A stretch of DNA of 10,439 nt from an uncultured Micrococcales bacterium (GTDB taxonomy: Bacteria > Actinomycetota > Actinomycetes > Actinomycetales > Microbacteriaceae): assembly GCA_903929105.1 (NCBI GenBank), contig CAIYTL010000202.1, forward strand, positions 1 to 10,439, written 5' to 3'. Both the position numbers and the translations under genes were made by a program. The number at the start of each line of letters is the position of its first letter. Positions within the stretch are counted from its first letter, which is position 1. Below are positions 1 through 5,628 of this stretch, piece by piece. The notes under the pieces were generated by a model that was given only the letters and a program-made list of their open reading frames with translations, was not told the origin of the DNA and did not search any database.

Positions 1-846
1 GTCATCGACTCGATGATCGGTCAAGACGCGGTCAACGTTGCCAAAGCATTTGAAGACGGTGTTGGAATCACCGGTGTCGTTCTGACCAAGCTCGACGGCG
101 ACGCTCGCGGTGGTGCCGCACTTTCGGTTGCCTCGGTAACAGGCAAGCCAATCATGTTTGCCTCAACCGGCGAAGCCCTCGATGCTTTCGAACCGTTCTA
201 CCCCGACCGCATGGCGAGCCGCATTCTCGACATGGGTGACATTCTGACTCTCATCGAGCAGACTCAAAAGAACTTTGACGAAGCCGAAGCTCGCGAAATG
301 GCCGAAAAGCTTGCCAAAAACGAGTTCACTCTCGAAGACTTTCTTGACCAAATGCAACAGCTTCGCAAAATGGGCTCTCTAAAGAGCATGCTGGGCATGA
401 TGCCCGGCGCAGGCGCTATGCGAAAGCAACTAGACAACTTTGACGAAAAAGAAATCGACCGCACCGAAGCCATCATTCGGTCAATGACTCCGGGGGAGCG
501 TCGTCAACCGAAGTTGCTCAACGGCTCACGCCGACTTCGCATCGCCCGAGGCGCTGGCACCACAGTGACCGAGGTCAATTCACTGGTAAATCGCTTTGAG
601 CAAGCAGCCAAAATGATGAAAACCGTAGCCAAAGGTGGCGTGCCTCAAATGCCTGGAATGCCAACCATGCCAGGCATGGGTGGCGGAGGCAGCGCAACGG
701 GCAAGAATAAGAAAAACAAGGGCAAGAGCGGTTCAAAGTCGGGCAACCCAGCCAAACGAGCAGCCGAAGCCGCTGGCCTTAACTTTGAAACTATAAACAA
801 AGGCGAAAAGCCGGCGTCGGGTTCAGCTTTCGGGCTCGGTGGCTAA
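1..846 (+). CDS. ffh: Signal recognition particle GTPase Ffh, 3' part
   Basis: Ffh binds 4.5S/SRP RNA and signal sequences of nascent membrane proteins and delivers ribosomes to FtsY at the membrane. The gene is cut by the window start, but the reading frame is open from base 1, giving 281 visible residues. The end of the NG GTPase domain is seen: the guanine-specificity motif TKLD at visible residues 29-32, followed by GDARGG. The methionine-rich M domain starts near residue 90, with Met-rich stretches such as GMMPGAGAM. The RNA-binding helix-turn-helix signature GSRRLRIARGAG lies at 175-186. The tail (about 212-281) is Gly/Met/Pro then Lys/Ser/Asn rich, as in other actinobacterial Ffh. The internal ATG at 13 is not the true start, because conserved GTPase sequence precedes it and half the protein would be missing. 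rpsP follows after a gap with its own promoter. Confidence 0.97.
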   Translation, partial: VIDSMIGQDAVNVAKAFEDGVGITGVVLTKLDGDARGGAALSVASVTGKPIMFASTGEALDAFEPFYPDRMASRILDMGDILTLIEQTQKNFDEAEAREMAEKLAKNEFTLEDFLDQMQQLRKMGSLKSMLGMMPGAGAMRKQLDNFDEKEIDRTEAIIRSMTPGERRQPKLLNGSRRLRIARGAGTTVTEVNSLVNRFEQAAKMMKTVAKGGVPQMPGMPTMPGMGGGGSATGKNKKNKGKSGSKSGNPAKRAAEAAGLNFETINKGEKPASGSAFGLGG

Positions 847-898
847 ACGCCAGGCATCAAAATAAACAGCGCCACGATACTAAAAACCGCGCAGACAT

Positions 899-939
899 TT
901 GCAACTGCGCCCAGATAATGGCAGAATAGAGCGGTTGCC
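899..939 (+). promoter_or_regulatory. rpsP operon promoter
   Basis: A -35-like TTGCAA (899-904) lies 17 bp upstream of a -10-like CAGAAT (922-927). The -10 is preceded by TGG, the extended -10 arrangement. Transcription would start at about 933-935, in GGTTGCC. The block TGGCAGAATAGA..GGTTGCC (919-939) recurs at 3259-3279 before rplS with only two differing bases, which strongly supports it as functional. An overlapping GATAAT at 914-919 is an alternative -10 but has no suitably placed -35. Inferred from sequence pattern only. Confidence 0.65.
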
Positions 940-1042
940 TAGTATTCGACCCTCTAACCGAATGCCAACGGCAACCCCTAGAGCTTTCTTCACCGAGTGT
1001 GCCCCCACGCTCACGGTGAAACGTTCGCCCCAATACAAAAAT
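933..1042 (+). promoter_or_regulatory. Structured rpsP 5' leader
   Basis: The predicted transcript carries about 119 nt before the rpsP start. Two stems can be drawn by eye. In the first, GGTTGCC (933-939) pairs perfectly with GGCAACC (970-976). The second, stronger stem spans 989-1020: TTCACCG (989-995) pairs with CGGTGAA (1014-1020), and AGTGTG (996-1001) pairs with CACGCT (1006-1011, one G-U pair), with a CCCC loop and a 2-nt bulge. There is no U-tract after the second stem, so it is not a standard terminator. It could be a control element for S16 synthesis, or simply protect the 5' end; the function is not known from the sequence. Confidence 0.5.
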
Positions 1043-1043
1043 C

Positions 1044-1048
1044 AGGAG
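1044..1048 (+). promoter_or_regulatory. Ribosome binding site of rpsP
   Basis: AGGAG lies 4 nt upstream of the GTG at 1053 and decides this start. It is one of only two clear Shine-Dalgarno sequences in the window; the other precedes rplS. Confidence 0.75.
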
Positions 1049-1052
1049 CATT

Positions 1053-1631
1053 GTGGCTGTAAAAATCCGCCTAAAGAGAATGGGTAAAATCCGTTCACCG
1101 CACTACCGCATCGTAGTTGCCGACTCACGCACCAAGCGCGACGGCCGTGCCATCGAAGAGATCGGCCGCTACGTGCCAACCGAGCACCCTTCGGTGATTG
1201 AAGTAAACCACGAGCGTGCGCAGTACTGGCTAAGCGTTGGCGCACAGCCAACCGAGCAGGTTCTAGCTTTGCTAAAGCTAACCGGTGACTACCAGGCGTC
1301 AAAGGGCGAGAAGGCTGTTAACCGTGTTGAGGTTAAGGCTGCCAAGGTTGAGTTCGTTGCAGACGCTGCAAAGAAGACCGTTCTTCGCCCTAAGGCTGAA
1401 ATTGTTGTTAAGGCCGAAGCGCCTGCAGCCGTTGAAGAAACAGCTGTTGAAGAAGCAGTTGTTGAAGCCGCCGCTGAAGAAGTTGTTGCTGAAGAAGTAG
1501 CTGTTGAAGAAGCAGCTGTTGAGGCTCCTGCAGCCGAAGCCGTTGCCGAAGAAGCACCAGCCGCTGAAGAAGCCGCCGCCGAAGAAGCACCAGCTGCTGA
1601 AGAAGCCGCTGCGCCTGCTGAAGAGGCCTAA
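1053..1631 (+). CDS. rpsP: 30S ribosomal protein bS16 with long acidic C-terminal tail
   Basis: bS16 binds 16S rRNA in the body of the small subunit and is needed early in 30S assembly. The start is a GTG preceded by AGGAG, and the protein opens with the hallmark MAVKIRLKRMG. The bS16 fold covers about residues 1-85, with the typical SPHYRIVVADSR and conserved QYWLSVGAQPTE. The protein has 192 residues, about twice the length of the core family. Residues 121-192 are a low-complexity Ala/Glu/Val/Pro tail with 24 Glu and no Lys or Arg. Actinobacterial S16 proteins are known to carry such Ala/Glu-rich extensions, although this one is long and very acidic. It is the first gene of the rpsP-khpA-rimM-trmD operon, with the promoter at 899-927. 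Confidence 0.97.
   Translation: MAVKIRLKRMGKIRSPHYRIVVADSRTKRDGRAIEEIGRYVPTEHPSVIEVNHERAQYWLSVGAQPTEQVLALLKLTGDYQASKGEKAVNRVEVKAAKVEFVADAAKKTVLRPKAEIVVKAEAPAAVEETAVEEAVVEAAAEEVVAEEVAVEEAAVEAPAAEAVAEEAPAAEEAAAEEAPAAEEAAAPAEEA
1413..1628 (+). repeat. Degenerate Glu/Ala repeat encoding the S16 tail
   Basis: This is a low-complexity coding stretch built from variants of GCTGAAGAA and GTTGAAGAA (AEE and VEE). At protein level, EEAPAAEEAAA-type units recur. Codon choice varies between copies (GCT/GCC/GCA/GCG, GTT/GTA), so the repeat is an old, diverged one rather than a recent tandem duplication. It creates spurious open frames on both strands. Confidence 0.8.
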
Positions 1632-1634
1632 ATC

Positions 1635-1871
1635 GTGTTAGCCGCTGCGCTCGAACACTTGGTCAAGGGTGTCGTCGATAATCCCGACGACGCTTCAGTC
1701 ACTGCACGCTCAACCTCGCGGGGCGACCTGCTTGAGATTCACGTGCACCCTGACGATCTTGGTCGAGTGATCGGGCGCAACGGCCGCACCGCCAAAGCTC
1801 TGCGAACCGTAGTGAACGCACTGGCTGACGGCAAGAAGATTCGCGTCGACATTATCGATGGTGACTTCTAA
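1635..1871 (+). CDS. khpA: KH-domain RNA-binding protein (KhpA family)
   Basis: This is a small single-KH-domain protein of 78 residues, the usual KhpA size. The RNA-contacting GxxG loop is GRNG at residues 47-50, inside VIGRNGRTAKALR, the diagnostic KH signature. An N-terminal helix (LAAALEHLVKGVVDNPD) and a C-terminal strand (KKIRVDIID) complete the fold. Family members bind RNA, often together with KhpB/Jag, and in Firmicutes affect cell elongation and division; the role in Actinobacteria is less clear. The GTG start lies 3 nt after the rpsP stop, with a weak GAAGAGG in the rpsP end as a possible ribosome site, so translation is probably coupled. The last 14 bases overlap rimM. The position between rpsP and rimM is conserved and suggests a part in ribosome maturation. 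Confidence 0.93.
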   Translation: MLAAALEHLVKGVVDNPDDASVTARSTSRGDLLEIHVHPDDLGRVIGRNGRTAKALRTVVNALADGKKIRVDIIDGDF

Positions 1872-2499
1872 CAAAACTGCGCTTCGAGTTGGTCGTCTGG
1901 TTAAGGCCCACGGCCTAAAAGGCGCATTCAAACTTGAGCTTTACACCGACAGCCCCGAACAGCGTTTCGCAGCTGGCGCCCTGCTTGATTTGCAGGTGCC
2001 CGAAACCTCACCTTGGTTTGGCAAAAAAGTCGAAGTTGCTGAGCTGCGTTTTTATAACTCAATGCCGGTGCTCTTTTTGAAAGACATCGTTGATCGCAAC
2101 ACTGCCGAAACTCTGGTCAAAGCCATTTTGCTGGTCAACGCAGACCTGAGCGATTTGCCTGAAGAAGAAGACGCTTGGTTCGACCACCAGCTGGTCGGCC
2201 TCAAAGTGTTGCGCGATGGTGCCCAAATTGGTGAAGTGGTTCGCGTTGACCATTTTCCGGCCCAAGACCTATTGGTTGTAAAAACTGACTCGGTCGACGA
2301 AGTTCTAGTGCCTTTTGTGAAGGCAATCGTGCCGGTTGTTGACATGGCCGCAGGCACTGTCACGGTGACCCCTCCAATCGGTTTGTTCGAAGAAGTTCTG
2401 CCCGACCTCGTGGCTACCCCTGCTGAAGGCAGCGCGGCTTTAGCTGACGCGTTAGAAGCTGACCAAGACCTCAACCCTGAGTACAGCGAAGACGAGTAG
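1858..2499 (+). CDS. rimM: 16S rRNA processing / ribosome maturation factor RimM
   Basis: RimM binds uS19 and assists maturation of the head of the 30S subunit. The N-terminal RimM domain (about residues 8-97) opens with RVGRLVKAHGLKGAFKLELYT, close to the family signature (G.I.. .HG.kG). The PRC-barrel domain (about 107-182) contains WFDHQLVGLKV and a C-terminal GLFEEVLPDL. The final ~30 residues are an acidic tail, seen in many actinobacterial RimM. The length, 213 residues, is a little above the core because of that tail. The ATG at 1858 lies inside the end of khpA (14-bp overlap). A GTG directly after it (1861) would shorten the protein by one residue and cannot be excluded. trmD starts 4 nt after the stop, the standard RimM-TrmD pairing. 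Confidence 0.96.
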   Translation: MVTSNKTALRVGRLVKAHGLKGAFKLELYTDSPEQRFAAGALLDLQVPETSPWFGKKVEVAELRFYNSMPVLFLKDIVDRNTAETLVKAILLVNADLSDLPEEEDAWFDHQLVGLKVLRDGAQIGEVVRVDHFPAQDLLVVKTDSVDEVLVPFVKAIVPVVDMAAGTVTVTPPIGLFEEVLPDLVATPAEGSAALADALEADQDLNPEYSEDE

Positions 2500-2503
2500 C
2501 CAA

Positions 2504-3205
2504 GTGCGCATCGACGCAATCAGCATTTTTGCTGACTATTTTCAAGCTCTAGACCTTTCACTGCTGGGTAAAGCCCAAGCATCAGGCATTCTTGATTTCA
2601 AAGCTCACGACCTTCGCGACTACACGCACGACAAACACAAAACCGTCGACGACACGCCTTATGGTGGCGGTGCTGGCATGTTGATGAAACCTGAGCCTTG
2701 GGGCGAAGCGTTCGACGATATCTTGAGTGATGATTTAAACCAAACGGATGACCGCCCGGTCATCATCTTCACCTCACCCGCGGGTGAAGTTTTCAAGCAA
2801 GCCACCGCACACGAGCTTGCCCAGCGCAAGCACCTGGTGTTTGCGTGTGGCCGCTATGAAGGAATCGATCAGCGCGTAGTCGAATATGCAGCGACCAAAG
2901 GCGAAGTTCGCCTAATCAGCATCGGCGATTATGTTTTGAACGGTGGCGAAGTCGCTGCAATCGCGATGATCGAAGCCATCGCGCGGCTGGTTCCTGGGGT
3001 GATCGGCAACGCAGAAAGCCTTATCGAAGAATCACACAGCGACGGGCTGCTCGAATACCCGAGCTACACCAAGCCATCAGTTTGGCGCGGGCTTGAGGTG
3101 CCACCGGTTTTGCTCAGCGGAAACCATGCAGCCATCGCCAAGTGGCGACACGACCAACAAGTCGAACGAACCCGCCAAGTTCGACCAGACCTGCTAGACG
3201 AATAG
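2504..3205 (+). CDS. trmD: tRNA (guanine-N1)-methyltransferase TrmD
   Basis: TrmD methylates G37 at N1 in tRNAs that read codons starting with C or G, using S-adenosylmethionine, and so prevents +1 frameshifting. It is a SPOUT-class dimer with a deep trefoil knot. Visible signatures are VDDTPYGGGAGMLMKPEP (48-65), IFTSPAGEVF (88-97), FACGRYEGIDQRV (113-125) and the cofactor loop SIGDYVLNGGE (139-149). The segment SHSDGLLEYPSYTKP (177-191) holds the probable catalytic aspartate D180. The length of 233 residues fits the family. The start is a GTG 4 nt after the rimM stop, without a good Shine-Dalgarno, so reinitiation from rimM is likely. It is the last gene of the rpsP operon; a candidate terminator hairpin follows. 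Confidence 0.98.
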   Translation: MRIDAISIFADYFQALDLSLLGKAQASGILDFKAHDLRDYTHDKHKTVDDTPYGGGAGMLMKPEPWGEAFDDILSDDLNQTDDRPVIIFTSPAGEVFKQATAHELAQRKHLVFACGRYEGIDQRVVEYAATKGEVRLISIGDYVLNGGEVAAIAMIEAIARLVPGVIGNAESLIEESHSDGLLEYPSYTKPSVWRGLEVPPVLLSGNHAAIAKWRHDQQVERTRQVRPDLLDE

Positions 3206-3211
3206 CCAAAC

Positions 3212-3240
3212 CCGCTCACCTGAAACTTTGCGGTGAGTGG
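3212..3240 (+). terminator. Candidate terminator after trmD
   Basis: CCGCTCACC (3212-3220) pairs with GGTGAGTGG (3232-3240), a 9-bp stem with one G-U pair and an 11-nt loop. The nearest T-rich stretch (TTCTCTTTT) starts 8 nt downstream, so it is a poor canonical intrinsic terminator. It sits just upstream of the rplS promoter, where an operon end is expected. Actinobacterial terminators often lack a tight U-tract. Confidence 0.4.
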
Positions 3241-3258
3241 CGCATCCGTTCTCTTTTG

Positions 3259-3279
3259 TGGCAGAATAGACAGGTTGCC
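3259..3279 (+). promoter_or_regulatory. rplS promoter (extended -10)
   Basis: TGGCAGAATAGA, then CA, then GGTTGCC nearly repeats the rpsP promoter block at 919-939 (19 of 21 bases identical). The -10 is CAGAAT at 3262-3267 with the extended TGG before it. At the expected -35 distance there is only GGCGCA (3239-3244), a poor match, so recognition may depend on the extended -10. The start of transcription would fall in GGTTGCC. Confidence 0.6.
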
Positions 3280-3317
3280 GATTGCTCTGCCGCAGGGGAG
3301 CGCAACAAAAACTTTTT
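3273..3317 (+). promoter_or_regulatory. rplS leader hairpin
   Basis: GTTGC (3274-3278) can pair with GCAAC (3302-3306), and GCTC (3284-3287) with the adjacent GAGC (3298-3301). Together they make a 9-bp stem with a 5-nt bulge and a 10-nt loop. A TTTTT run follows at 3313-3317 after an A-rich spacer. The 5' arm is the same GGTTGCC that forms the first stem in the rpsP leader. It could be a leader control element or weak attenuator; this was drawn by eye and not tested. Confidence 0.35.
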
Positions 3318-3360
3318 AGAAACACTCACATACCCGTCATTGACCTGCGAGCCGTGACAG

Positions 3361-3365
3361 AAGGA
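3361..3365 (+). promoter_or_regulatory. Ribosome binding site of rplS
   Basis: AAGGA lies 6 nt upstream of the ATG at 3372. It settles the start there rather than at upstream in-frame codons, whose translation would add residues not found in L19. Confidence 0.8.
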
Positions 3366-3371
3366 AACAAA

Positions 3372-3722
3372 ATGCACATTCTCGATGTAGTAGATGCCGC
3401 GTCACTTCGTAGTGACATTCCAGAGTTTCGTGTTGGCGACAACGTCAAAGTACACGTAAACATCATCGAAGGTAACCGCAGCCGTGTTCAGGTTTTTCAG
3501 GGCGTAGTTATTCGTCGTTCAGGCGAAGGCGTTCGCGAGACTTTCACCGTTCGCAAAGTTTCGTTCCAGGTTGGTGTAGAGCGCACATTCCCAGTGCACT
3601 CACCAGTTCTAGACAAGATTGAGCTTGTAACCCGCGGTGCTGTACGCCGTGCCAAGCTTTACTACTTGCGCGACCTTCGCGGCAAGAAGGCAAAGATTCG
3701 CGAAAAGCGCGACAACGCCTAA
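3372..3722 (+). CDS. rplS: 50S ribosomal protein bL19
   Basis: bL19 sits at the subunit interface of the large subunit and contributes to a bridge with 16S rRNA. The protein has 116 residues, the normal size. It starts MHILDVVDAASLRSDIPEF and carries the family core: FRVGDNVKVHVNIIEG (residues 19-34), QVFQGVVIRRSGEGVRETFTVRK, and the basic C-terminus RRAKLYYLRDLRGKKAKIREK. The ATG is chosen from the AAGGA ribosome site and the L19 N-terminus. It stands apart from the rpsP operon, with its own promoter that closely resembles the rpsP one. This would allow the two ribosomal protein genes to respond together. lepB follows 28 bp downstream and may be partly read through from here. Confidence 0.98.
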   Translation: MHILDVVDAASLRSDIPEFRVGDNVKVHVNIIEGNRSRVQVFQGVVIRRSGEGVRETFTVRKVSFQVGVERTFPVHSPVLDKIELVTRGAVRRAKLYYLRDLRGKKAKIREKRDNA

Positions 3723-3738
3723 ATTCAGCAACGCTGTC

Positions 3739-3750
3739 TAAGCTAAAAGC
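3739..3750 (+). promoter_or_regulatory. Leaderless-type -10 at lepB
   Basis: TAAGCT (3739-3744) fits the actinobacterial TANNNT -10. It is followed by exactly six bases and then the lepB ATG, so transcription would begin at the start codon itself. No Shine-Dalgarno is present. The same TAAGCTAAAA plus two bases precedes the xerC GTG. No convincing -35 was seen. Confidence 0.5.
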
Positions 3751-4551
3751 ATGACTGAATTAGGGTTCGACAACGAGCAAACTGTTGCCGAAACCGCAAC
3801 TAGGCGTCGACGTTCAAAAAAATCGCAAAAGCCGAGCAAAAACAACTGGTTTTCAAAGCTCAAGAAAAACGTTTTCGTAGCGTTTTTCATCGACTTGATC
3901 GTCATTGTTGGTGCTGCCCTAATTCTTTCATTGCTGGTCAAAACGTTCCTGATTCGCTCATTCTTTGTGCCTTCAGGTTCGATGCTTTCAACTCTTCAGT
4001 TGCAAGACCGCATCATCGTCAACGAACTGGTTCCTAATTTGATACCGGTTCAACACGGTGATGTTTTGGTCTTTAAAGACCCAGGCGGTTGGCTGCCTAC
4101 CGACCCACAGGTCACAACTACTGCGCAAACCCCGCTGCAACAGGCCAGCGAATGGTTTCTTTCTGCATTTGGTTTTGCGGCGCCCGACAGCTCACAACAC
4201 TTAGTCAAGCGAGCCATCGGACTACCCGGTGATCACGTTGTTTGCTGCAATGCCCAACACCAAATCACTATCAATGGTGTCGGCATCAACGAGGTGTATC
4301 TCGATAAGGGCATTGAAGCCTCTATTCCTAAGTTTGATGTAACAGTGCCAGCGCACAAACTTTGGATGATGGGTGACAACCGCCCCTCAAGCGCCGATTC
4401 TCGCTTTCACACTGACCTGCCAAGCAAAGGTTTTGTCGACGAAAGTTATGTAGTTGGTCGCGCATTCGTAATTAGTTGGCCCATCAACCATTGGCGTTGG
4501 CTAGATAACTTCAGCGATGTCTTCAAAGACGTTCCCCAGCCTCAAAATTGA
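3751..4551 (+). CDS. lepB: Signal peptidase I
   Basis: LepB cleaves signal peptides from exported preproteins on the outer face of the cytoplasmic membrane. The 266-residue protein has a basic cytosolic N-terminus (RRRRSKKSQK, 18-27), one transmembrane helix at about 41-63, and the catalytic domain outside. Box B, VPSGSMLSTL, holds the nucleophile Ser77. The general base is Lys153 in LVKRAIGLPGD (151-161). Box E is GDNRPSSADSR (208-218). The Ser/Lys dyad and the conserved boxes leave little doubt. The VVCCNAQ segment (163-169) between boxes is typical of actinobacterial enzymes. There is no Shine-Dalgarno; a leaderless-type -10 lies just upstream. The 3' end overlaps rnhB by 35 bp. Confidence 0.97.
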   Translation: MTELGFDNEQTVAETATRRRRSKKSQKPSKNNWFSKLKKNVFVAFFIDLIVIVGAALILSLLVKTFLIRSFFVPSGSMLSTLQLQDRIIVNELVPNLIPVQHGDVLVFKDPGGWLPTDPQVTTTAQTPLQQASEWFLSAFGFAAPDSSQHLVKRAIGLPGDHVVCCNAQHQITINGVGINEVYLDKGIEASIPKFDVTVPAHKLWMMGDNRPSSADSRFHTDLPSKGFVDESYVVGRAFVISWPINHWRWLDNFSDVFKDVPQPQN

Positions 4552-5215
4552 GTCGCAGCTACTAGCTGACGGCGCTCGCTATGTCATTGGCATAGATGAG
4601 GTCGGGCGCGGTGCCTTAGCTGGCCCGGTAGCCGTGGGTGTCGCCCTCATAGATTCCCAATCACCCGAATTCGCCGCAGGCAACTGGCCTTCAAGCCTGG
4701 CCGATAGCAAAATTATGACCGCCAAATCTCGTGATGTCACCGCACCGCTCACCGCAGAATGGGTTGCCGCTTGGCAAGTTGGCTATGCCTCGGCGGCCGA
4801 AATCGACTCTCATGGCATTGTGGCGGCCTTGGTTTTGGCGGCAACGCGCGCCATTGAAATGCTGCTTCAAGAGTTCGAGGGCACCACGAGTCTGGTGTCA
4901 GATGGCACTGTGATTTTGCTCGATGGGTCGCACAACTGGCTCGAAGGCCACACCGGCGCTTTCGCTGTTCACCATCAACCTAAAGCTGACCGAGACTGTG
5001 TTTCAGTTTCGGCAGCCGCACTCTTAGCTAAAGTTTCGCGCGATGCTTTGATGGTCGAGCTTGCGGCGAGGCATCCGGCTTATGGCTTTGAAGCCCACAA
5101 GGGTTATGGTGCGGCCTCGCACTTGGCTGCGATTCGCGAGCATGGACCATCACCAGAGCACCGCGTTACCTGGCTTTCAAGAATTTTGCCAGGCGATGGC
5201 GAGTTAGACTTTTAA
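4517..5215 (+). CDS. rnhB: Ribonuclease HII
   Basis: RNase HII cuts the RNA strand of RNA-DNA hybrids and removes single misincorporated ribonucleotides from DNA. The first catalytic pair is D27-E28 in GIDEVGRGALAGPV. The third acidic residue is D136 in ILLDGSH, and the fourth is probably D158 in KADRDCVSVSAAALLAKVSRD. GYGAASHLAAIREHGPSPEHR matches the family C-terminal motif. The length of 232 residues is normal. The ATG at 4517 lies 35 bp inside lepB. It is kept because no later in-frame start precedes the catalytic motif at a sensible distance. The long overlap suggests translation coupled to lepB, although no ribosome site is evident. The DUF2469 gene follows 3 bp downstream. Confidence 0.95.
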   Translation: MSSKTFPSLKIESQLLADGARYVIGIDEVGRGALAGPVAVGVALIDSQSPEFAAGNWPSSLADSKIMTAKSRDVTAPLTAEWVAAWQVGYASAAEIDSHGIVAALVLAATRAIEMLLQEFEGTTSLVSDGTVILLDGSHNWLEGHTGAFAVHHQPKADRDCVSVSAAALLAKVSRDALMVELAARHPAYGFEAHKGYGAASHLAAIREHGPSPEHRVTWLSRILPGDGELDF

Positions 5216-5218
5216 CTG

Positions 5219-5542
5219 ATGGATGAGAATGAATTCGACGACTATGACCGCGATGCCGAACTGGCATTGTTCCGGGAGTATCGCGATGTGGTGGGCACTT
5301 TCAAATATGTGATTGAGACTGATCGTCGTTTCTATTTGGCCAACGAGGTTGAGCTTAAGAGAGTTGACGCGGGCAACGATTTTTATTTCGAAATCAACAT
5401 GCAAGATGTTTGGGTGTGGGACATCTATCGCACTGACCGCTTCGTTAAGAGTGTTCACGTTTTGACTTTCAAAGATGTAAATCTTGAAGAGCTGTCGGGC
5501 AAAGCCTACGAACTGCCGAAAGAGTTGGCTGTCGGCGAATAG
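5219..5542 (+). CDS. DUF2469 family protein, actinobacterial conserved unknown
   Basis: The product is a 107-residue soluble acidic protein with no signal peptide or membrane segment. It is recognised as DUF2469 by its characteristic blocks: an acidic start with ELALFREYRDVVG (14-26), VIETDRRFYLANEVEL (31-46), FYFEINMQDVWVWDIYR (55-71) and RFVKSVHVLTFKDVNLEEL (74-92). To my knowledge the family is nearly confined to Actinobacteria, is strongly conserved there, and has no established biochemical function. It starts 3 bp after the rnhB stop and is surely in the lepB-rnhB transcription unit. Its constant place between rnhB and yraN hints at a nucleic-acid or housekeeping role, but nothing in the sequence shows a catalytic motif. 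Confidence 0.93.
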   Translation: MDENEFDDYDRDAELALFREYRDVVGTFKYVIETDRRFYLANEVELKRVDAGNDFYFEINMQDVWVWDIYRTDRFVKSVHVLTFKDVNLEELSGKAYELPKELAVGE

Positions 5543-5568
5543 TCGCTAACAACGTCGTTTAGCTCCTT

Positions 5569-5596
5569 TTGTGCACCACCCTGGCATTTTTATTAA
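5569..5596 (+). promoter_or_regulatory. Possible promoter for yraN-comM-dprA
   Basis: The 86-bp gap 5543-5628 holds TTGTGC (5569-5574), a 16-bp spacer and TATTAA (5591-5596), a weak -35/-10 pair in a locally AT-rich patch. No terminator or Shine-Dalgarno was found in the gap. It is plausible only because a new operon appears to begin here. Confidence 0.3.
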
Positions 5597-5628
5597 TCAG
5601 GATGTACGGGCCTTGGCAACCTAGCTGA

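Noticed and set aside
13..846. Complete ffh-like gene starting at the ATG at 13
   Set aside because: The frame is open and conserved upstream of this ATG to base 1, and the GTPase P-loop part is missing, so the gene is truncated by the window.
837..900. Terminator after ffh
   Set aside because: Only a 4-bp TGGC/GCCA inverted repeat around the stop codon and no T-run; too weak to call.
1408..1590. Leu/Gln-rich minus-strand and Leu/Lys-rich plus-strand open frames over the rpsP tail
   Set aside because: They are composition shadows of the GAA/GCT/GTT repeat that codes the S16 acidic tail.
2052..2519. 155-residue minus-strand open frame opposite rimM
   Set aside because: It is Ser/Thr-rich with no family resemblance, opposite a well-conserved RimM PRC domain.
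5615..5621. GGCAACC before yraN, the complement of the GGTTGCC in the rpsP and rplS leaders
   Set aside because: Only 7 bp, with no -10 context and no shared flanking sequence; likely chance.
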